A stretch of DNA of 64,000 bases from Serinus canaria (Eukaryota > Chordata > Aves > Passeriformes > Fringillidae), in NCBI RefSeq assembly GCF_022539315.1, contig NC_066317.1:47533935-47597934 (forward strand), given 5' to 3'. Numbering within the stretch: position 1 is the first letter of the stretch; each line of letters starts with the position of its first letter. This document shows positions 1 through 13,895 of the stretch, in pieces. The notes beneath the pieces are model-generated. The model made no database searches, was not told the origin of the DNA, and was given only the letters and a program-made list of their open reading frames with translations. The position numbers were made by a program, and so were the translations under genes.

Positions 1-2540
1 AAGAAATGTATAGTTCCTCTGACTGGAACAAGATAGATCACAGCCAAGTCATTTCCCACCAAATTTTCAAACTATGTAATTTGCTTTTTCATGATCAATA
101 GATGGTGTAATGCAAGAAGTGATTTCATACCTCTCTGGGTCCTGTAATAAAATAGTTTTATTACACCAGAATTATATGTATTATCCTCAAACTAACTGTA
201 GAGCTTCATGTGCTATCTTGGGAAACATACATATTCCTATTGAATTGGCTGATACTTTAACAGTACTTTTTTTTACAGTTTGACCCGAGAAAGTTATCTG
301 TCTTCAGTGTTCCTAAAAACCTAATATTTTAAGGGGAAAAGTGTAGTATTTCATTTGATGTGGGCATTTCAATTATTGTTTCCTTTGCTGAAATTAAAAA
401 CAAAACAAAAGTTATGCAGGAATAATAAATTAAATTACACTTACAAATGTAGCTTGAACTGAGGCAATGATTGCAATGCCCATTGATTAAACTAATTTCT
501 TGTTTAAATATTCAATCTGATAAGGCAGAGAGTAATTTTTTACTTGAAGTGCAACACTGCAAAATAAGAGCTGATATTTACATCTTTGCTGGTTTACATT
601 TGTATTACTTTGGACAATGTTGCTTTATGGGTCTAACTCACACTCTCTAAATTGCAGGATTGAAAAATATAATATTGAAATAATAATAAAGCATTTACTA
701 TTTAGCAATACACTGCTAAGTAAGTAATTTCCTATTAATATAATTAAATAATCACAATTACTGATTTAGCTGCATAATTTTGAATAATTATTGCATACAA
801 TTTTAAAGCTATCATCACTCAAGTATGGCTGCAAGTCCATCTATCTTTACCATACCCCACAAGTCTTTCAGACATAGATGTGACAGACAGCTCTGTGGGT
901 TTTCTAGGAGAGCTCCCTCCAGCACCTCAGAAGATGGGCCAAGATCACAGTCTACAAGTCAGCTTCACTGTTTGTAGACATCTTTGCTCCTGGCATCAGA
1001 AGGTTGACCCCCTCCTGTGTTCCTTACCTGATATCACTCCTTATTCCAATTTATTCTATTTCCAGAACCACTTTTTTGCCACTCTTGCATCTCCTTTCCT
1101 TTGACCAAACTCTTCCTTAAGAGCCAGAGGTGGACCAGATTTTCGTTTGAAGGCATATCTGGCTCCTCTTCACCTTTGAGTGCAGTGGACCTCTCTGGTA
1201 CCTGTCATCCCCTAGATAGTGTAGGATCCTTCCTCTTGGTGCCAGAAGTCAGCAGCTTCCATGCTTTTACTTCTCCAGAGGTTGCACTTAGGACTAGGTG
1301 TGGACACTGTGCACCCTTTTATCTCCTCTTACCTCATCCTCACCTGACAGCAGCAGGCACCCTTAAGTTTCTCAGAGGTTTCACAGACATTATCACTGAT
1401 CCTGGATCTTGCTCCCAGAAGGCCCAGAAGCTCCCTAAGCAGAACTGCCACATCTGCAGCTGCCTCTGTTAGCTGTGCTCATGAGAATCCCCATAACAGG
1501 AATCACTGAAACCCTGCAGAGTAGCTAAAAGAACACAGAGTCCCAACAGCTTGTACCAGCTCAGAGAAAACCAAACCCCATGAAGCTTTGTAGAAGTGAA
1601 ATATCAGTTAGATAACTGGAAGTATCTAGAAATGCCTAAGCAATCTCTGTATAGGTAAGCTCTGAAATGCTGTTACATTTTTCTATGGCTGTTTTCCTAG
1701 ACCAACCACACTGCAAATCTGAATTTAAACTGAATTTAAACTCTACTCCAAAGTAGTAGTATCTACTAAATATACTAAATTAAAAGGCTGTCTCTTGTGC
1801 CCATGTGTTTGCAATCCTATGATACTAGTATCAGAAGTAGGGCACAAAAGCCTTAGCCCAGAGCCTGAGCTATTTATTGTATTGACCTGATGCTTCAGGT
1901 TATACACACTAACACTACGGACAGCCAGAAATTTTGGACTATGGCATGTGTCTCTCTGACACACTATCCCAAAGACTTTTCTTTGTGGCCTTATATTTTG
2001 TCACATCCCTTGATGGCAAAGTTATAGTTTGACACTTACTACATGTGCAGGCTTGGAGCTCAACTAGTTATCTGCCTCTCAGGTTGTATAATGGAAGGTT
2101 TTGCAGATACCCAATTAAACTGTGATCACTGAAAGATAAAAGAAAGCCATCATGAGATCAGGCACAGACATACAAAACATCTTGTCAGTAAGACAGAGGG
2201 GCCTCAAACACCAATGCCCTTAAGCTTTGTAATGTTTTTGACTCCCAATGACTGCATGTACACTGCTATGTGGAGCACCCTAGATGCTTGCAGTTCCAAT
2301 GATGCTCATCTGCATTGCTGCAGTGCAGGATGTCCAGAGTTTTTAGGCTAAATGGAAACCCTGGGTATAAACTGTGCTTAAAGTGTCTCTTAGAGCTTAC
2401 TTGCCCTGTGAACAGGATAAAGTATCTTTCTACCTGACCCTATTGCTGGGATAGATGTGACAGACAATACTGAAACTGCAGGTATAGCGCAGATGGAACA
2501 TTTTGAGTCAAGATGTCCAGAGAGAGAAGAGTTTTCTTAC

Positions 2541-2564
2541 TTTTTTTTTTTTTTTTTTTTTTTT
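2541..2564. repeat. (T)24 homopolymer
   Basis: Twenty-four consecutive T residues. No adjoining transposon body was recognised that would make this a tail. Confidence 0.95.
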
Positions 2565-3095
2565 GCTATTCATTCATTAGGATATTTGCACAGATGGGAG
2601 AAATTTAAACAATATAGTCTGAAGAATGTAAATATGCTCAAGGCAAACACAAACCTGTGGAGACCTATAAAGGGAAATCACTACATTCTCAGCCTCCATT
2701 TTATTCATGTTTTGTTTACTATACAAACATGGAGAGGCAGAGGTGATGAGGCATTTGCTCAGGAATTATTCAGCACCATCTGGCATCTTGAGGTAATTAG
2801 TCTGCACTCTATCTCCTCTGGAAACCATAGCAACTCTACAATAACTTAATTGTGTTCTTTGATGATAGCATAATAAATAATAAGTGTCACTGCTATAATA
2901 TACTAATCAATGCATTTTCAACTGCCCAGCTGCTGTATACAAATGTCCTGACCATTATGGCTTTCTTGTTAAAAAGTGTTTGCAAAACAAAAAGAAAAGG
3001 ATTCAAAAAGAGCATAATTTTGCATGACCTCACTCCTAGATAAATTCAAGGAGAAAATGGTACATGATTTAATTGATTAAGAACTGCAGGAATCG

Positions 3096-3111
3096 GTCAG
3101 TCAGTCAGTCA
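3096..3111. repeat. (CAGT)4 microsatellite
   Basis: Four tandem GTCA/CAGT units. Confidence 0.85.
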
Positions 3112-4476
3112 ACAAAGTATATGGGAAATACATCAGCTTTGTCAAACAAATCTAATTGCATTTCTTAGGAGCCTAAGCTTTGATGATTAAAAATAACTTA
3201 GCAAATATAATCCCCACATCTTTATAAGGCATTTGATGTGCTGCAACATGAGCAATTATGACTAGAAATTAGTATTACACAGTATCAATAAGGTGCTTAT
3301 TAAAAAGATCAAGAAAGGGCTAACAAATGGGCAAGGGGGCATGACAGGGTTTGTGTGGAAGCCAAACCTCAAAATCACAGTTCAGCTTTGCATACTGTAG
3401 AAACAATGAATACAACCTATTCAGCCAAAACATATGAATCAGAAAAATAGTGAATCTGAAAAATATCTCAGAGTAACACTAAATTCAGAAATTCATCTAG
3501 ATTTTTGAAAAGATAATACAGGCTAGTGGATCCAGCAACAATAAACCTGGTGTTAGAATATGGTTAACAAAGTTCTGGTGCATGCTTGTATGCATTGCAT
3601 GCTTGTTTCCAATGTAGGCAAGTGAAAGAAACTATTCATGAGTGGAGAAAATACCCAAGCAGAAGTGTGCCACGCTGCAGCCCTGGCCATGGCATTAGCC
3701 AGTGTTTGTTTGTCAGGCTAGCAGTGGGAAGTCATACAACTGCAGCAGCACAGTGCAAACATGCCCAGCTGAAAGACAAGGGTTATTTGCTCCATGTGTC
3801 ATCTTTTCCTTGATTGCTTCCAGAACCTGTGCTCATACTTCAGCATAAGGCTGCCCGAGAGAGTGAGCACGGGCCAGCTTGCCCAAACCTAGCCCAGGGA
3901 TCTCTAACCAGGCCCAGTGTCATGTTACTTAGACACAACAATTTTGTGCCCAGATCCATTCCACCATGAAATACGGGAAACTGAAGCCAAATACATATTA
4001 ATGTCCTAAAATCAGGTTGAATACTTTTCAGGAACACCCAAATTACTGGGCTTAGTCCAGAAAATGGTAGTAATTTAATGGTCTAGGATATAAAGAGGAT
4101 GTGACAAGAAATGATCACATGGCCCCATCCAATGAGCACTGACCTATGATTTAAAAAAAAAATATACAGTCACCTCATGGTTTACCACCATTACATTGTC
4201 ACACTGTGAAAAAGCAGGGTGATCCTCTAGTCCTGGAACAGCACAAAATTTGCAAATATTGCATTTTCACTAAGACTCAATTTAACTAATCAGACACATT
4301 TTAAAATCAGATATTTGCCAGTAAAAACCAAATTCCCTAATAAAGGAAATTTCTAGGGCAAAAAAGTGGAATTTATCCAACTGAATGTTACTGAGAGTTA
4401 ACTTAGTGCCATTGTCATGCATTCAGAACGTCAACACAGATGTCTCCTAAGTGACAACAGTATTCATTTCATTTCA

Positions 4477-4755
4477 CAGTGATAGCACAAGGAGTAATAG
4501 GTGCAATTTGAAACAAGGGAATTTTAGGTTAGATATAAAATGGAAATTCTTTACTGTGAAGATGATGAAACACTAGAACGGGTTGCCCAGGGAGGCTGCC
4601 GACATTCTAACCCATGCTCAAGGACACGTTTATAAACCCTTGAGCTACCTGGTCTAGTGGGAGATGTCCCTGTCCATGGTGGCAAATGGGGCTGGGACTG
4701 GATGTTTTTTAAGGTTCTGTCCAACCCCTTAAAATTCTATGAATTCTTTGACTAC
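4477..4755 (+). mobile_element. CR1 LINE 3' end fragment
   Basis: The stretch matches the avian CR1 3' consensus as I remember it, in order: a diverged GTGATAGNACAAGG-like start, TTAGGTTAGATAT, an AATTCTTTACTGTGA block, GGGTTGCCCAGGGAGGCTG, CTACCTGGTCTAGTGGGA, then GATGTCCCTGTCC and a terminal ATTCTATGAATTCT repeat. It is strongly 5'-truncated, as is usual for CR1, and diverged. It is not coding. Confidence 0.85.
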
Positions 4756-5554
4756 ATAAAACACCGGTACAAAACAGCGTGTTTGTTCTCTTATCCTCCC
4801 AGGCCTGTTGGCCATGTTGGCTTTGACCCACCTTTCTTTTCTAACACAGATATGACTGTGTTGACTTTCCAGCTCCTTAAGAAGGAATGTACTCAGTGAA
4901 ATCCAGGGCAAGTAAATACACTTGTGTTCAAAGTGGTAACTGAAATATTTTATAAACTTATTATTACAATACTCAGCCCCATTCTAGCTTAGGCCAAAAC
5001 TGTACCTTGATCCCTCACAATAGACCTAGTTTGTTTTATGGCAGTATAAATGGTGAGTTATGAGTAGTTGTAGAGCAAAGGTACTGAAGATAATATCTCA
5101 TACAGTAAAAACAAAACAAAAAAAAAAAGTGGTTCAAAAGTATAATTATAGGTTAAAATATATTGATAGACTAGGGGAAAAAGTTGCCAAGCATATACAT
5201 GGGACTTTCAGAAAGAGCAAATAATCATCAGATAATTGTGAATTATGCTTCTATTCCTCATGACTCATATTTGACTCATGGTAAGTGAAATCAATTTCTG
5301 TCACAGGCATAAGCAAAAATTCTTTTTCTGTGTGAAGCTAAAAGTTGTTTTGACTGGTTATTACCTCTGCCTCAGACAACCATTCCCAAATACCTAGGGA
5401 GAGCAAAATCCCACAAGATCAAATTCTGCTGAACTCAGCCCCATTCCAGCGCACAGAAAGAAACACGGGAGTGATTGTGCAGTTTCTTCCCTTTCTCTGG
5501 CAGCCAACCCTTTCCTTAGATCAGATCATACCATCTGCTCAGGCTGAATCTGGT

Positions 5555-5765
5555 CCCAGCAGAGGCAGGATGCTGAGGCTGCCCAGGCTGCCCTCCCCGG
5601 CGCCGTGCAGTGTCCTCAGCCCGCCACACGAGGGTTCTGATCCCAGGGAGCGCACACGGCCGGGGCCGCTCCAGCTTCCCACCTGCCCCAGGGCTGGGTC
5701 AGCAGGGCACACTGCGGCACCACCGCGGGCAAAATCCGCTTCTTCTCACTTACAACCTGGCAGGC
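5555..5765. other. Isolated GC-rich islet
   Basis: About 210 bp of GC-rich sequence with several CpGs, including CCCCGGCGCCG and CACGGCCGGGGCCGC, in AT-rich DNA. On the minus strand a donor-like GTTGTAAGTGAG lies at its edge (about 5745-5756). No protein is recognised. It could be a small orphan CpG island or first exon of a non-coding RNA. Confidence 0.35.
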
Positions 5766-8251
5766 TTGGACAAAATTCTGTAGCTTTGCGTGTACTCCTG
5801 TGAAAAGCAGATGACTGTGCAATATTTCATGCAATCAAGTCAACAGAAATTTGTTCATTTATTTCTATATTTTCAAATACTGAAAAAGCTAAAGGATTGC
5901 AATTACCTTCAGCTGAACCAGTCTCAACCCAAAGCTAAAACGGACATGCTATAGACCTGTATAACTGAAGCAGAATTCAATACTGAATGTATTTTTTTTT
6001 CCTGATTCTATTATATGAGCATATTTCATTGTTCATTTTCAGATATACTGGGAGTTAAGCATAAAAATAACAGTAACTATGTCTATGTAATGTGTGGAGT
6101 AGGAGGAAAAGGGGAACTTTGAAACAATTTCAGAATTAATAATGGTGTGCTATTCTTGGCACTGCTATTTTATACTAACTTCACAGAAAACTTTGAAATT
6201 GTTTAAATGTTTTCTGTTAGATGAACAGCGTTAACTGCACAAAGTATTGTATGTTCTTGTCAGAACAAGGGAAGGGGATTAATCAATTTCGCCTCCTTTC
6301 CCCTTCTTTCCCAAGTCTCTCCTTTTCTTCCTCCATCCCCACATTTCTGTGACATGCATTTTCATGTGACAGTAACTCTTACCCTCACATCCCCAGTAGC
6401 ACTAAGCTTAGAGGCAGCAATCTAGCAATCACCACCACAGCCAGCTGGTGTGATTGTCTTGTCCTTACAAGGCATTTATGGATATGTGCCAGAGACTTAA
6501 CATTAGTTCCAGATGAAACCCAGCCTGAACAGTCAATGGATCTCACCCCTAATAATAAGTCTAAGTGAGATACTTCAGCAGCTTGACTTGACAGCCATCA
6601 TCAATCTCAATGCAGAAAGCAGTTCAGATCATTTACTGCTTAGACAGGTTGAGATCTTTCTCCATGATTCTAGTTAATCCACAGAATCACTCAGGTAAAC
6701 TTAGCTTCATTTCTAAAACAGATGGATAGATGCTGGTTTTCCTGCCTCAGATGTTGTAATATCAAAAAGGGAAAATTTTCTGGGCTGAATAAGGTAGTGG
6801 TGCTCTAACAAAATCAAGCATCTCATCTGGATGGGCAAGGAAAGTGTGCAGCACCAGGAACTTTCATGGCTTTCACTGTGAGGACTCTCACACTCCGTGA
6901 GACAGCCTTGGCTCTCCAGCTCCCTCAAAGAGCCTGCTACCCTTGCTGTCACCCTCCTGCCTCCCACAAGTTAACATCTGCTAGTATGAATTAATGCCAT
7001 TTAGCAATGCCTGACATACTCTACCTTCCTGAAAAGAAAGTTTCAGCCTGACACTCCAGGCAGTCTTCAGAGGTCTGCCTGAGGACAGAGCTGTCACTTA
7101 CCTGCTCCCATTCTCCCAGGTCTCAGTCCTGATTCTGCTTCCTGAGGTCCTGCCACAGCCTCCCTAGGAACAGAGCATTTGTCACAGCCTCCTTGGCAGC
7201 GGCATGTCCTCACCCCACGCTCCTCTGGAGGGCTTGCACGGGGCTGTGCAATCTGCTGCACTGCCTTAATGCAGAGCAACGGGAAAATTCTTCCAGACCA
7301 CATTTCAGGGTTTCTTTCTAATTTTTGTTTTTCCTAGACTAAAATCACAAGCAATTTCCACAGCCCCATCAGGCAAGGTATTTTAGAAAACACTAACAAC
7401 CTACATGATATGATTATTGTAATAATGAGGTCTTTCATGGGGGAAGTCTATGAATAATTACTTCTAATTAAGTAGCTCATAGATGCAGTAAACCATTCAT
7501 CAGTGCTTCAGTCCTGCATTACAGACTGCAATAATTTTTCTGTTAGTGTAAATGCTGAGCAAGAAAGTGTAATCAATGAAAACATTATTAAAGATTTGTG
7601 TCTCTGCTAGGAAACAAATTGAATATTTTTTTCTTGGTTTTGTTTTCCTTATTTGTTCTTGCAGTATTGGGCAGTAGTTTTCCTTGGCCAATGACTCATT
7701 CTGACTGCAGGACTATTTGAAAAACAGGAGTGAAGCAATAAGTACAATAGGAAGAATAAGGAAAAGAACAAGAAAGATGGGCTACATACAGAAAGTCATT
7801 GACTTTCTCTATCAAGAACACTTAACAAGAAATCTTTTCTAGAAAGTTCTGAGCCAAAGATAATAGACACAGAAAGCTTATTTTAGAGAGTTTTACAATC
7901 TGTGGACTGCCATTATACCTACCACATATAATTGAACCTTTCAGTTTTATAAAGTTGGTATCTTATGCCTTATTCTGGGACCAGATACTCCTGAACTGTT
8001 TAGGGGGTGTCTGGTGGCAAAATCATTTTAACAAATATGGTTGTGATTACTTGTAGAACAATAATACAAGAAACGATAAACATTAGTATAGAATTCACAG
8101 TAACTCAAAGACTGAATATTCATATATAAATAGACAAAGTTCTTCTTGGACCCAAGTGCACACACACTACACAAGAAAGAGAACCAGAGCACACAAAGGA
8201 TTCTGGCAACATTACAGGCAAGAAAATGCATGGAGAAGCATGGCCGTAATA

Positions 8252-8290
8252 TAAAATTTGAAAACACAGTGGCTGTGTTTTCAAATTTTA
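8252..8290. repeat. Perfect 18-bp inverted repeat with 3-nt loop
   Basis: TAAAATTTGAAAACACAG at 8252-8269 is followed by TGG and then its exact reverse complement at 8273-8290. A T-rich run (8293-8301) follows on the + strand. The stem is too short for a standard pre-miRNA. It could be the remnant of a small inverted-repeat element or an inverted-duplication product. Confidence 0.9.
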
Positions 8291-8896
8291 CTTTTTTTTT
8301 CTAGAAACAGAATTTTGATCTTATTAATAATAGCCGAATGTTATACATGGAATAACCCCAGGAAGGAAATCTTTGTTGAGATTCTCCAGATCTATGCTGA
8401 GATTCCATATAAAGCCATGATAGACAGAAACTTCTGTGGTAGCTTAGATATTTAAAATTCAATTAAGAATCCATGCCCTAATATGCTTGGGATATGAGAT
8501 AATAAGAGCAGGCTTTCACTGCTACATCCACAGTGAGTAAAATGGAAAAAATGTAAGCATACTTACACACTCCTTAGAGAAAAATCATAATTAGAAAAGG
8601 CAATAGCAGCAGATGTAAGAAGCAGTTTTTAAAATGCATCAACAATATTAAGGATCATTCAAAAGAATTTAAGTTCACAACTTTGTGAAGAAGAAAATAT
8701 AAAAAATCAACTGTTTGCCCAGAAACAAAAACAATCAACCAAACAAAAAAGTGATAATGTAACCACAGCTGCATTTCCTGAAAAAAGTTCCTATTTTTTA
8801 TGAGGTTTTCAAATTTTATGATAACAACAATTATAAATACAGCATTTTGAGTAGATGCCTACCAAGAAACCAAACCTTAAAAAAGGGAAGAGAGGC

Positions 8897-8955
8897 AAAA
8901 AAAAAAAAAAAAAACAGAAACAAAAACAAAAAACCCCAAACAAAACCAAAAAAAG
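8897..8955. repeat. A-rich low-complexity tract
   Basis: A run of 18 A (8897-8914) followed by CAAAAAC/CAAAACC-type A-rich sequence. Confidence 0.9.
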
Positions 8956-10537
8956 ATAGGGCAAACTGGTAAACAAAAGTCTCAGAATTTATGATAATAT
9001 TCTTCCAACAGTTTTCCCGCCTATTTTGTAGTTTCACAGCATTCCAGTAGCCACTGCCACAGGAGATACTGAATACCCCACATTATTTTTTTCCCTCCTA
9101 TGAATTGACAGAACCATAGCTGTTAATCTGAAGCAGAAACTAAACACCTCAACAGCATGCAAGTGCCTTCTTGCTCAGACGTGGAGAACAAGCATAATGT
9201 TGGTCATTGTGGGGAGTCCCTCCAACTCTGAGAAAGCAAATCAGAATTGGGTCTGTAGAATAAAGACTGCAAGTTGCCATTGATGTAGAAGAAAAAAATA
9301 CTTACATGGCAGGTGAAAGAAATGATAAATCGTACCGCACAGCTCTCAGGTGTGAGATTGAAAGAAATATTGCACCTTTCTTTCCTTCCTTTTCCTTGAG
9401 TATCTTTGCCATCTGTAGTTATACACAAACACCAACCTGGAGACAGGTTTTTTAGTTTCAAATATATTCACACATCTCTGAAGCTATCAGTAATCTGCAA
9501 TGCCTGGCCATAGCTCAAGGTGGAACACAGGACATGAGACTGAGATCTTTCTCATAGGATATGAGGCTGAGACCTACAGGAGACTACAGCTCTCATTGCT
9601 GAAAGGGACACAGAGGAAGGTCTAGCAGACAAATGAATAAAAACTTCTCTGTATCTGCAGTTACAAAAATAAGGGGCTTAACAGATGAACTAATGAAGAC
9701 ACAATGCTGAGCAGCAGTCACCCATGGCACAGTCCTTGTTTTAACAATAAGATGGACCCCCACTTCTGGCAAGCAAACTCCATTACCATAAGGTTTAAGA
9801 ATCATTTTTAATGCAAAGGTCTCTGGCAATTTTAATGTAATAGTCAATATTCCATTGACAGAGCTGGCATAATGGAAACTGGTGTACAGAGGCCACCTCT
9901 GGTTTTATAAGCAAGACCTTTATAGGCTGCAAAGGTTGTAATGCTTATCAAAATTTTTTACTATGTGTCCTTCAGTATTTATTCAGCTTCATGAGTCCAC
10001 AAGTGACTGAGTATCTTTTCTGGGTTTAATTCATATTCTATGTATTGAAACAGCCAATCTAAAGTTAAAAATCTGTCTCTAAGTGACAAGTTCTAAATCC
10101 TATCCTCAGGCAAACAATGATTTCTAATTCCTGTTTATCACTTTCACATTTTAAGCCAGTCACATTTAATTAAAACTGCAGAAGCAGGCTATTTGTTGTA
10201 AATCCCAGTATGGCAAATACATCAACACCACTGTAAAAAATAAATAACTCAATTCTGCTTTTACTTAACCAAGTTTTCAAGCACATCATGCATGATTTCT
10301 TTACCTAATCTTTGAAGTCCTCCAGAGATTAAAATAATATTTTAGGATTCTTGCAATCAGGTAAAAGAAATACAGTGGTGACACACATGAGAAAATATTT
10401 CATTCCTTCTTCAGTCAAATTTGCAGCATAATAATACAGTAGATTTTGAACATGCAAGTTTGAAAATGAATGCATTTCAGGTGCACTGAGAATAGGGGCT
10501 CCATTATCTCTATTGTATAATACCAGCTAGATTATCT

Positions 10538-10611
10538 TTATTGAGAAGAGCAGAAGACACTCTATAAAATTTCTTTATTGTATAAGAGCAAAAGACATCC
10601 TATAAAATGAG
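10538..10611. repeat. Two-copy imperfect tandem repeat, about 37 bp
   Basis: TTATTGAGAAGAGCAGAAG...CTATAAAAT is repeated as TTATTGTATAAGAGCAAAAG...CTATAAAAT, offset about 37 bp. Confidence 0.7.
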
Positions 10612-13600
10612 TCCAGGTATTTACAACATAAATTTATAACTCACTCTTCTTTATACTAGAGCATTATTATACCTCCCAAGTGTTTCTATACTAAAAGAGT
10701 GGCTACTTCCCAGCAAAGTGAAATTGATTTCGTATTTCATAAAAGAGAAAAAAAATCAATTTTTTTAAACTGCATTTTCAAAACCTTATAAAGATATGTA
10801 TCAAGTCAAGGGACCAAAAATCCTTCTCACCTGATATTCAGGCTCAAGCAGTGACCAATAATGGAAGCTTAGGGATGTCCCTCTTTACTTTTTAAATTCT
10901 CACAAAATATTTAAAAAAAATATTTAGGATTTAAGAATTTATTTCATTGCATTCCTAACTGCTACAACTAAATGCATCTAGTTTTAGACTACAGTTATGA
11001 TTTTTTTTCTGCAAATCATCCATTTATAGTAAATATCCCCCATTAATTATGTTATCCAAAACCACAAATTGTTTTGACTACAATGAATGAAAAGCTAGCT
11101 ATGCTAGTGTCTCACTACATTACCTTTTTCATATTTCTGAAAAAAACTTTTCAAAGACCACATTATATGGGGTGTATATGGAATAATTCTGCCCTTCAAC
11201 CCAAAGTGCTCTGTGTCATTTACTCACCCTTAAAAGAATCCACAGAAATTGCAGATTTCTATTCATGAGAATTTTAACACAATGCAGATTTCTGCTTCTC
11301 ACATTTGTCATAGATTTCTGTATATGTCCAACTTACAACTATTTTTACCATCCTCCAACTAAAATTCCAGTACAAAATTGACACTTGACAGTAAGGTAAT
11401 ACCCTAAGGGTGCCCAACAGGACAGCAAACAATCTTAGGCTGTTTCTAGAAAAGTGACAAAAGCACATGTTTCAGGGTGGAGGCTCTTTTTAGTTTTGGG
11501 GTTTTTTGGTGGAGGGGAATGTTTTTTGGGGTTTTTTTTAAATTCAAAGTAGAGTTCTAAGTAAAGTCGTTTGAATTCTTCAAAATGAACATAATTGGCT
11601 TCTACTGAAAATAAGATGAGAATGTAAAAAACAGCAGGTGCCTGGAGATGAGAGCATTAAGACATGCTCTACATCTCCCACCTGAGTGGTTTTCCTAAAG
11701 TTGTTGTTAGCCACAATAACAAAAAAAGCATAACAACAATGATTTGAAAGAAATAAAGTTTTGTACAAGGGTCACTTGGTCATGTCCACACAGATCCTGT
11801 GATTGCTATGCCATTTCTTGGTATATAATTTAAGTTTGAAAAGCAGTTAAATGAAATGCAGTTAAAAAAAAATACTTGCACTGTGACCTCAAACAGAATG
11901 CAATTTTGATTTGATTTTAAATGTGTGATATCTGTGGTGTCTGATCTGCTTTTGTTCTTGTAGTGAGACCTTACTGACTGAAATCACTGTGTATATTCCC
12001 TCTACTGAAGTGAAAATGAACAAGGTGAAGAGGGAAGTGATGCATGCCTGTTGAACTACAAGAAATTTGCAAGAAACTGTTCACAGAAAAAGAGGATCTT
12101 CCACATGGAAGCTCAAAGTGAAAGGCAGCCCTCCATCTGGAAGGCTTAACAGATCTTGTTCTCCTGTTATTGTTTCAAGGGTGTTCTGGAGATGAATATT
12201 GAGTTCAAAATTAATTAGAACAATGATCATTTTTTCAAGCCCTTGATGCAAAGCTTCTGCTTGCCACCAAATTAATGACAATCTTTTATGGTAATAATCA
12301 AAGTAAGCAAGGACAACTCAAAGTCCCAAATTTAGACAAAAGATTACTTCTCACAGTAATAACTCACCAGGTCCTTAACCACTGCTTCCCCCAGGGAGCA
12401 CTATAGAGAGTGATCTACAGAGTTTTCTCCAAGTATGGGAGCTAGTCCTCCTAGTCAGGACTTTCTAGTCATTCAACTTATTGTCCCTACTGCTGCTCTT
12501 CCTCTTGCCATTGAACTACAAAAACTTGTTTTCAAGGAGTTAATCTAAGTTCTCAAGTTTAGAGTGGGGCACATTGCAACACTGCAACAACAGCCTCTTG
12601 CAGCTTATATATACATTTAATTTCTTTTTTTTATCAGGTAATGTCCATGCAAGATTAATAGTGCTTTGAGACTGGCTCTGTTTTCTTTACCAACAGCTTT
12701 ATTGCTCATTTTTCACTTAAGCACTGTATTCAACCTCCTATTGGAAACTCAAGGGAAGGGAAATGCCATATTAAACACAAACTTGTTCAGAGACGATAAT
12801 CTATCTAGACACCAGAACTGGCCATAGGTTGTGTACATATTGCATTTTGGTAGGATCACACAGTTTTTTGCCAGTTCCCCAGGCTCAGTGATGCTCCTCC
12901 ACCCACTCCAGCTGCATCTTCACTGAAGATGCCTCAGTTGTTTCCATACCATACTTTTGCAAGGAGACACACAAGGTTTGCATACTCTTGTTTACCCTGT
13001 CCTTCATGCATTTTTGGCGTGACAGACACCTGCTAAACCAGGGCTGAGGTCCTACCTGAACAAAAGGAAAGCCTATCCTTGGGTTTTCAGTTGCCTCATG
13101 GCTTCAAGACCCTGCCTTTCAGGCTACCAAAATAAAAGACCTACATAAGCAGAGGTCTCATGCAAGACATGACACTACATGAACACATTTGCTACCCTAG
13201 AAAACATTTCAGCTCACCTTTACTCACTAAGGTAAGTGCCCTACAGCAGTTAATAATGCCAGCAGTACCGTTTATAACTTTTCTTTTAAACCATGGTTCT
13301 TCTGCTCGTAGATGTGCCAGGAAATGTTGTCCATGAAGTCTCCCTATTTGTTCTAAAAATGCACAAACACAAGGGAAAAAGAAAGTATAGCAAGTAGCAG
13401 GAACATAGTAGTGGATGGAGACATGACTTAGGATAAGGTAGGGTTTTTAAGATCATATCATCCAGCACTTGCACCTTGTAAAGGTTCATTAACATGTCTC
13501 TTATGAAACCTGAAAATGGCAAGGATTGTTGCTGGAGATTATGCAAAGACTAAAAGTGTATCAGCCCTAATTGAGTAATCTCTATCCTCCTTCAGATTTA

Positions 13601-13895
13601 AAAGGCACAGTAAATAAATTCATGTACCAGAGTAGGTGGTATGAAAACATTGCTTCTTATTTTTTATGGGCAGTTATTTGGACTTTAATGTTACATGGAG
13701 AATCAGAGAATAACTTACTAAACATACCAGAGGACAGATGCCTGTTACAACCTTAAACTTAGATATGCTGTGGCCATCAATAATCATTCACCAGTTCACC
13801 AGTTCTCTTCTCTGTTAAAAAAGTATTAAGCTGATGTTTTAACTAAATTACTAACTTCACTAGATCCCTTTCCAGTTCCAGTTTTCACTTGACAT

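Larger units (their letters stand above)
1..4476. other. Intergenic, no gene recognised
   Basis: AT-rich unique-looking sequence. The open frame at 1101-1472 (123 codons, +) is the longest but is Ser/Pro/Leu-rich, starts without context and is not recognised. It also holds an 11-bp tandem pair (CTGAATTTAAA) at about 1721-1742, a T24 run and a (CAGT)4 run. A stretch at about 3210-3560 feels like an old, heavily decayed LINE but could not be aligned by eye. Confidence 0.7.
4756..13895. other. Intergenic, no gene recognised
   Basis: AT-rich. Besides the GC islet at 5.6 kb, the hairpin at 8.25 kb, the A-rich tract at 8.9 kb and the duplication at 10.5 kb, I see no transposon, RNA gene or exon. 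Open frames are all below 90 codons and look random. Confidence 0.7.

Noticed and set aside
1101..1472. 123-codon frame as a possible gene
   Set aside because: Composition is unremarkable, no recognisable similarity and no splice or promoter context.
872..2466. The phrase ATAGATGTGACAGACA occurring at about 874 and 2451
   Set aside because: Similarity does not extend beyond about 16 bases, so it is likely chance.
8252..8290. The 8.25-kb hairpin as a microRNA gene
   Set aside because: Stem of 18 bp and 3-nt loop are below the size of a normal pre-miRNA hairpin.
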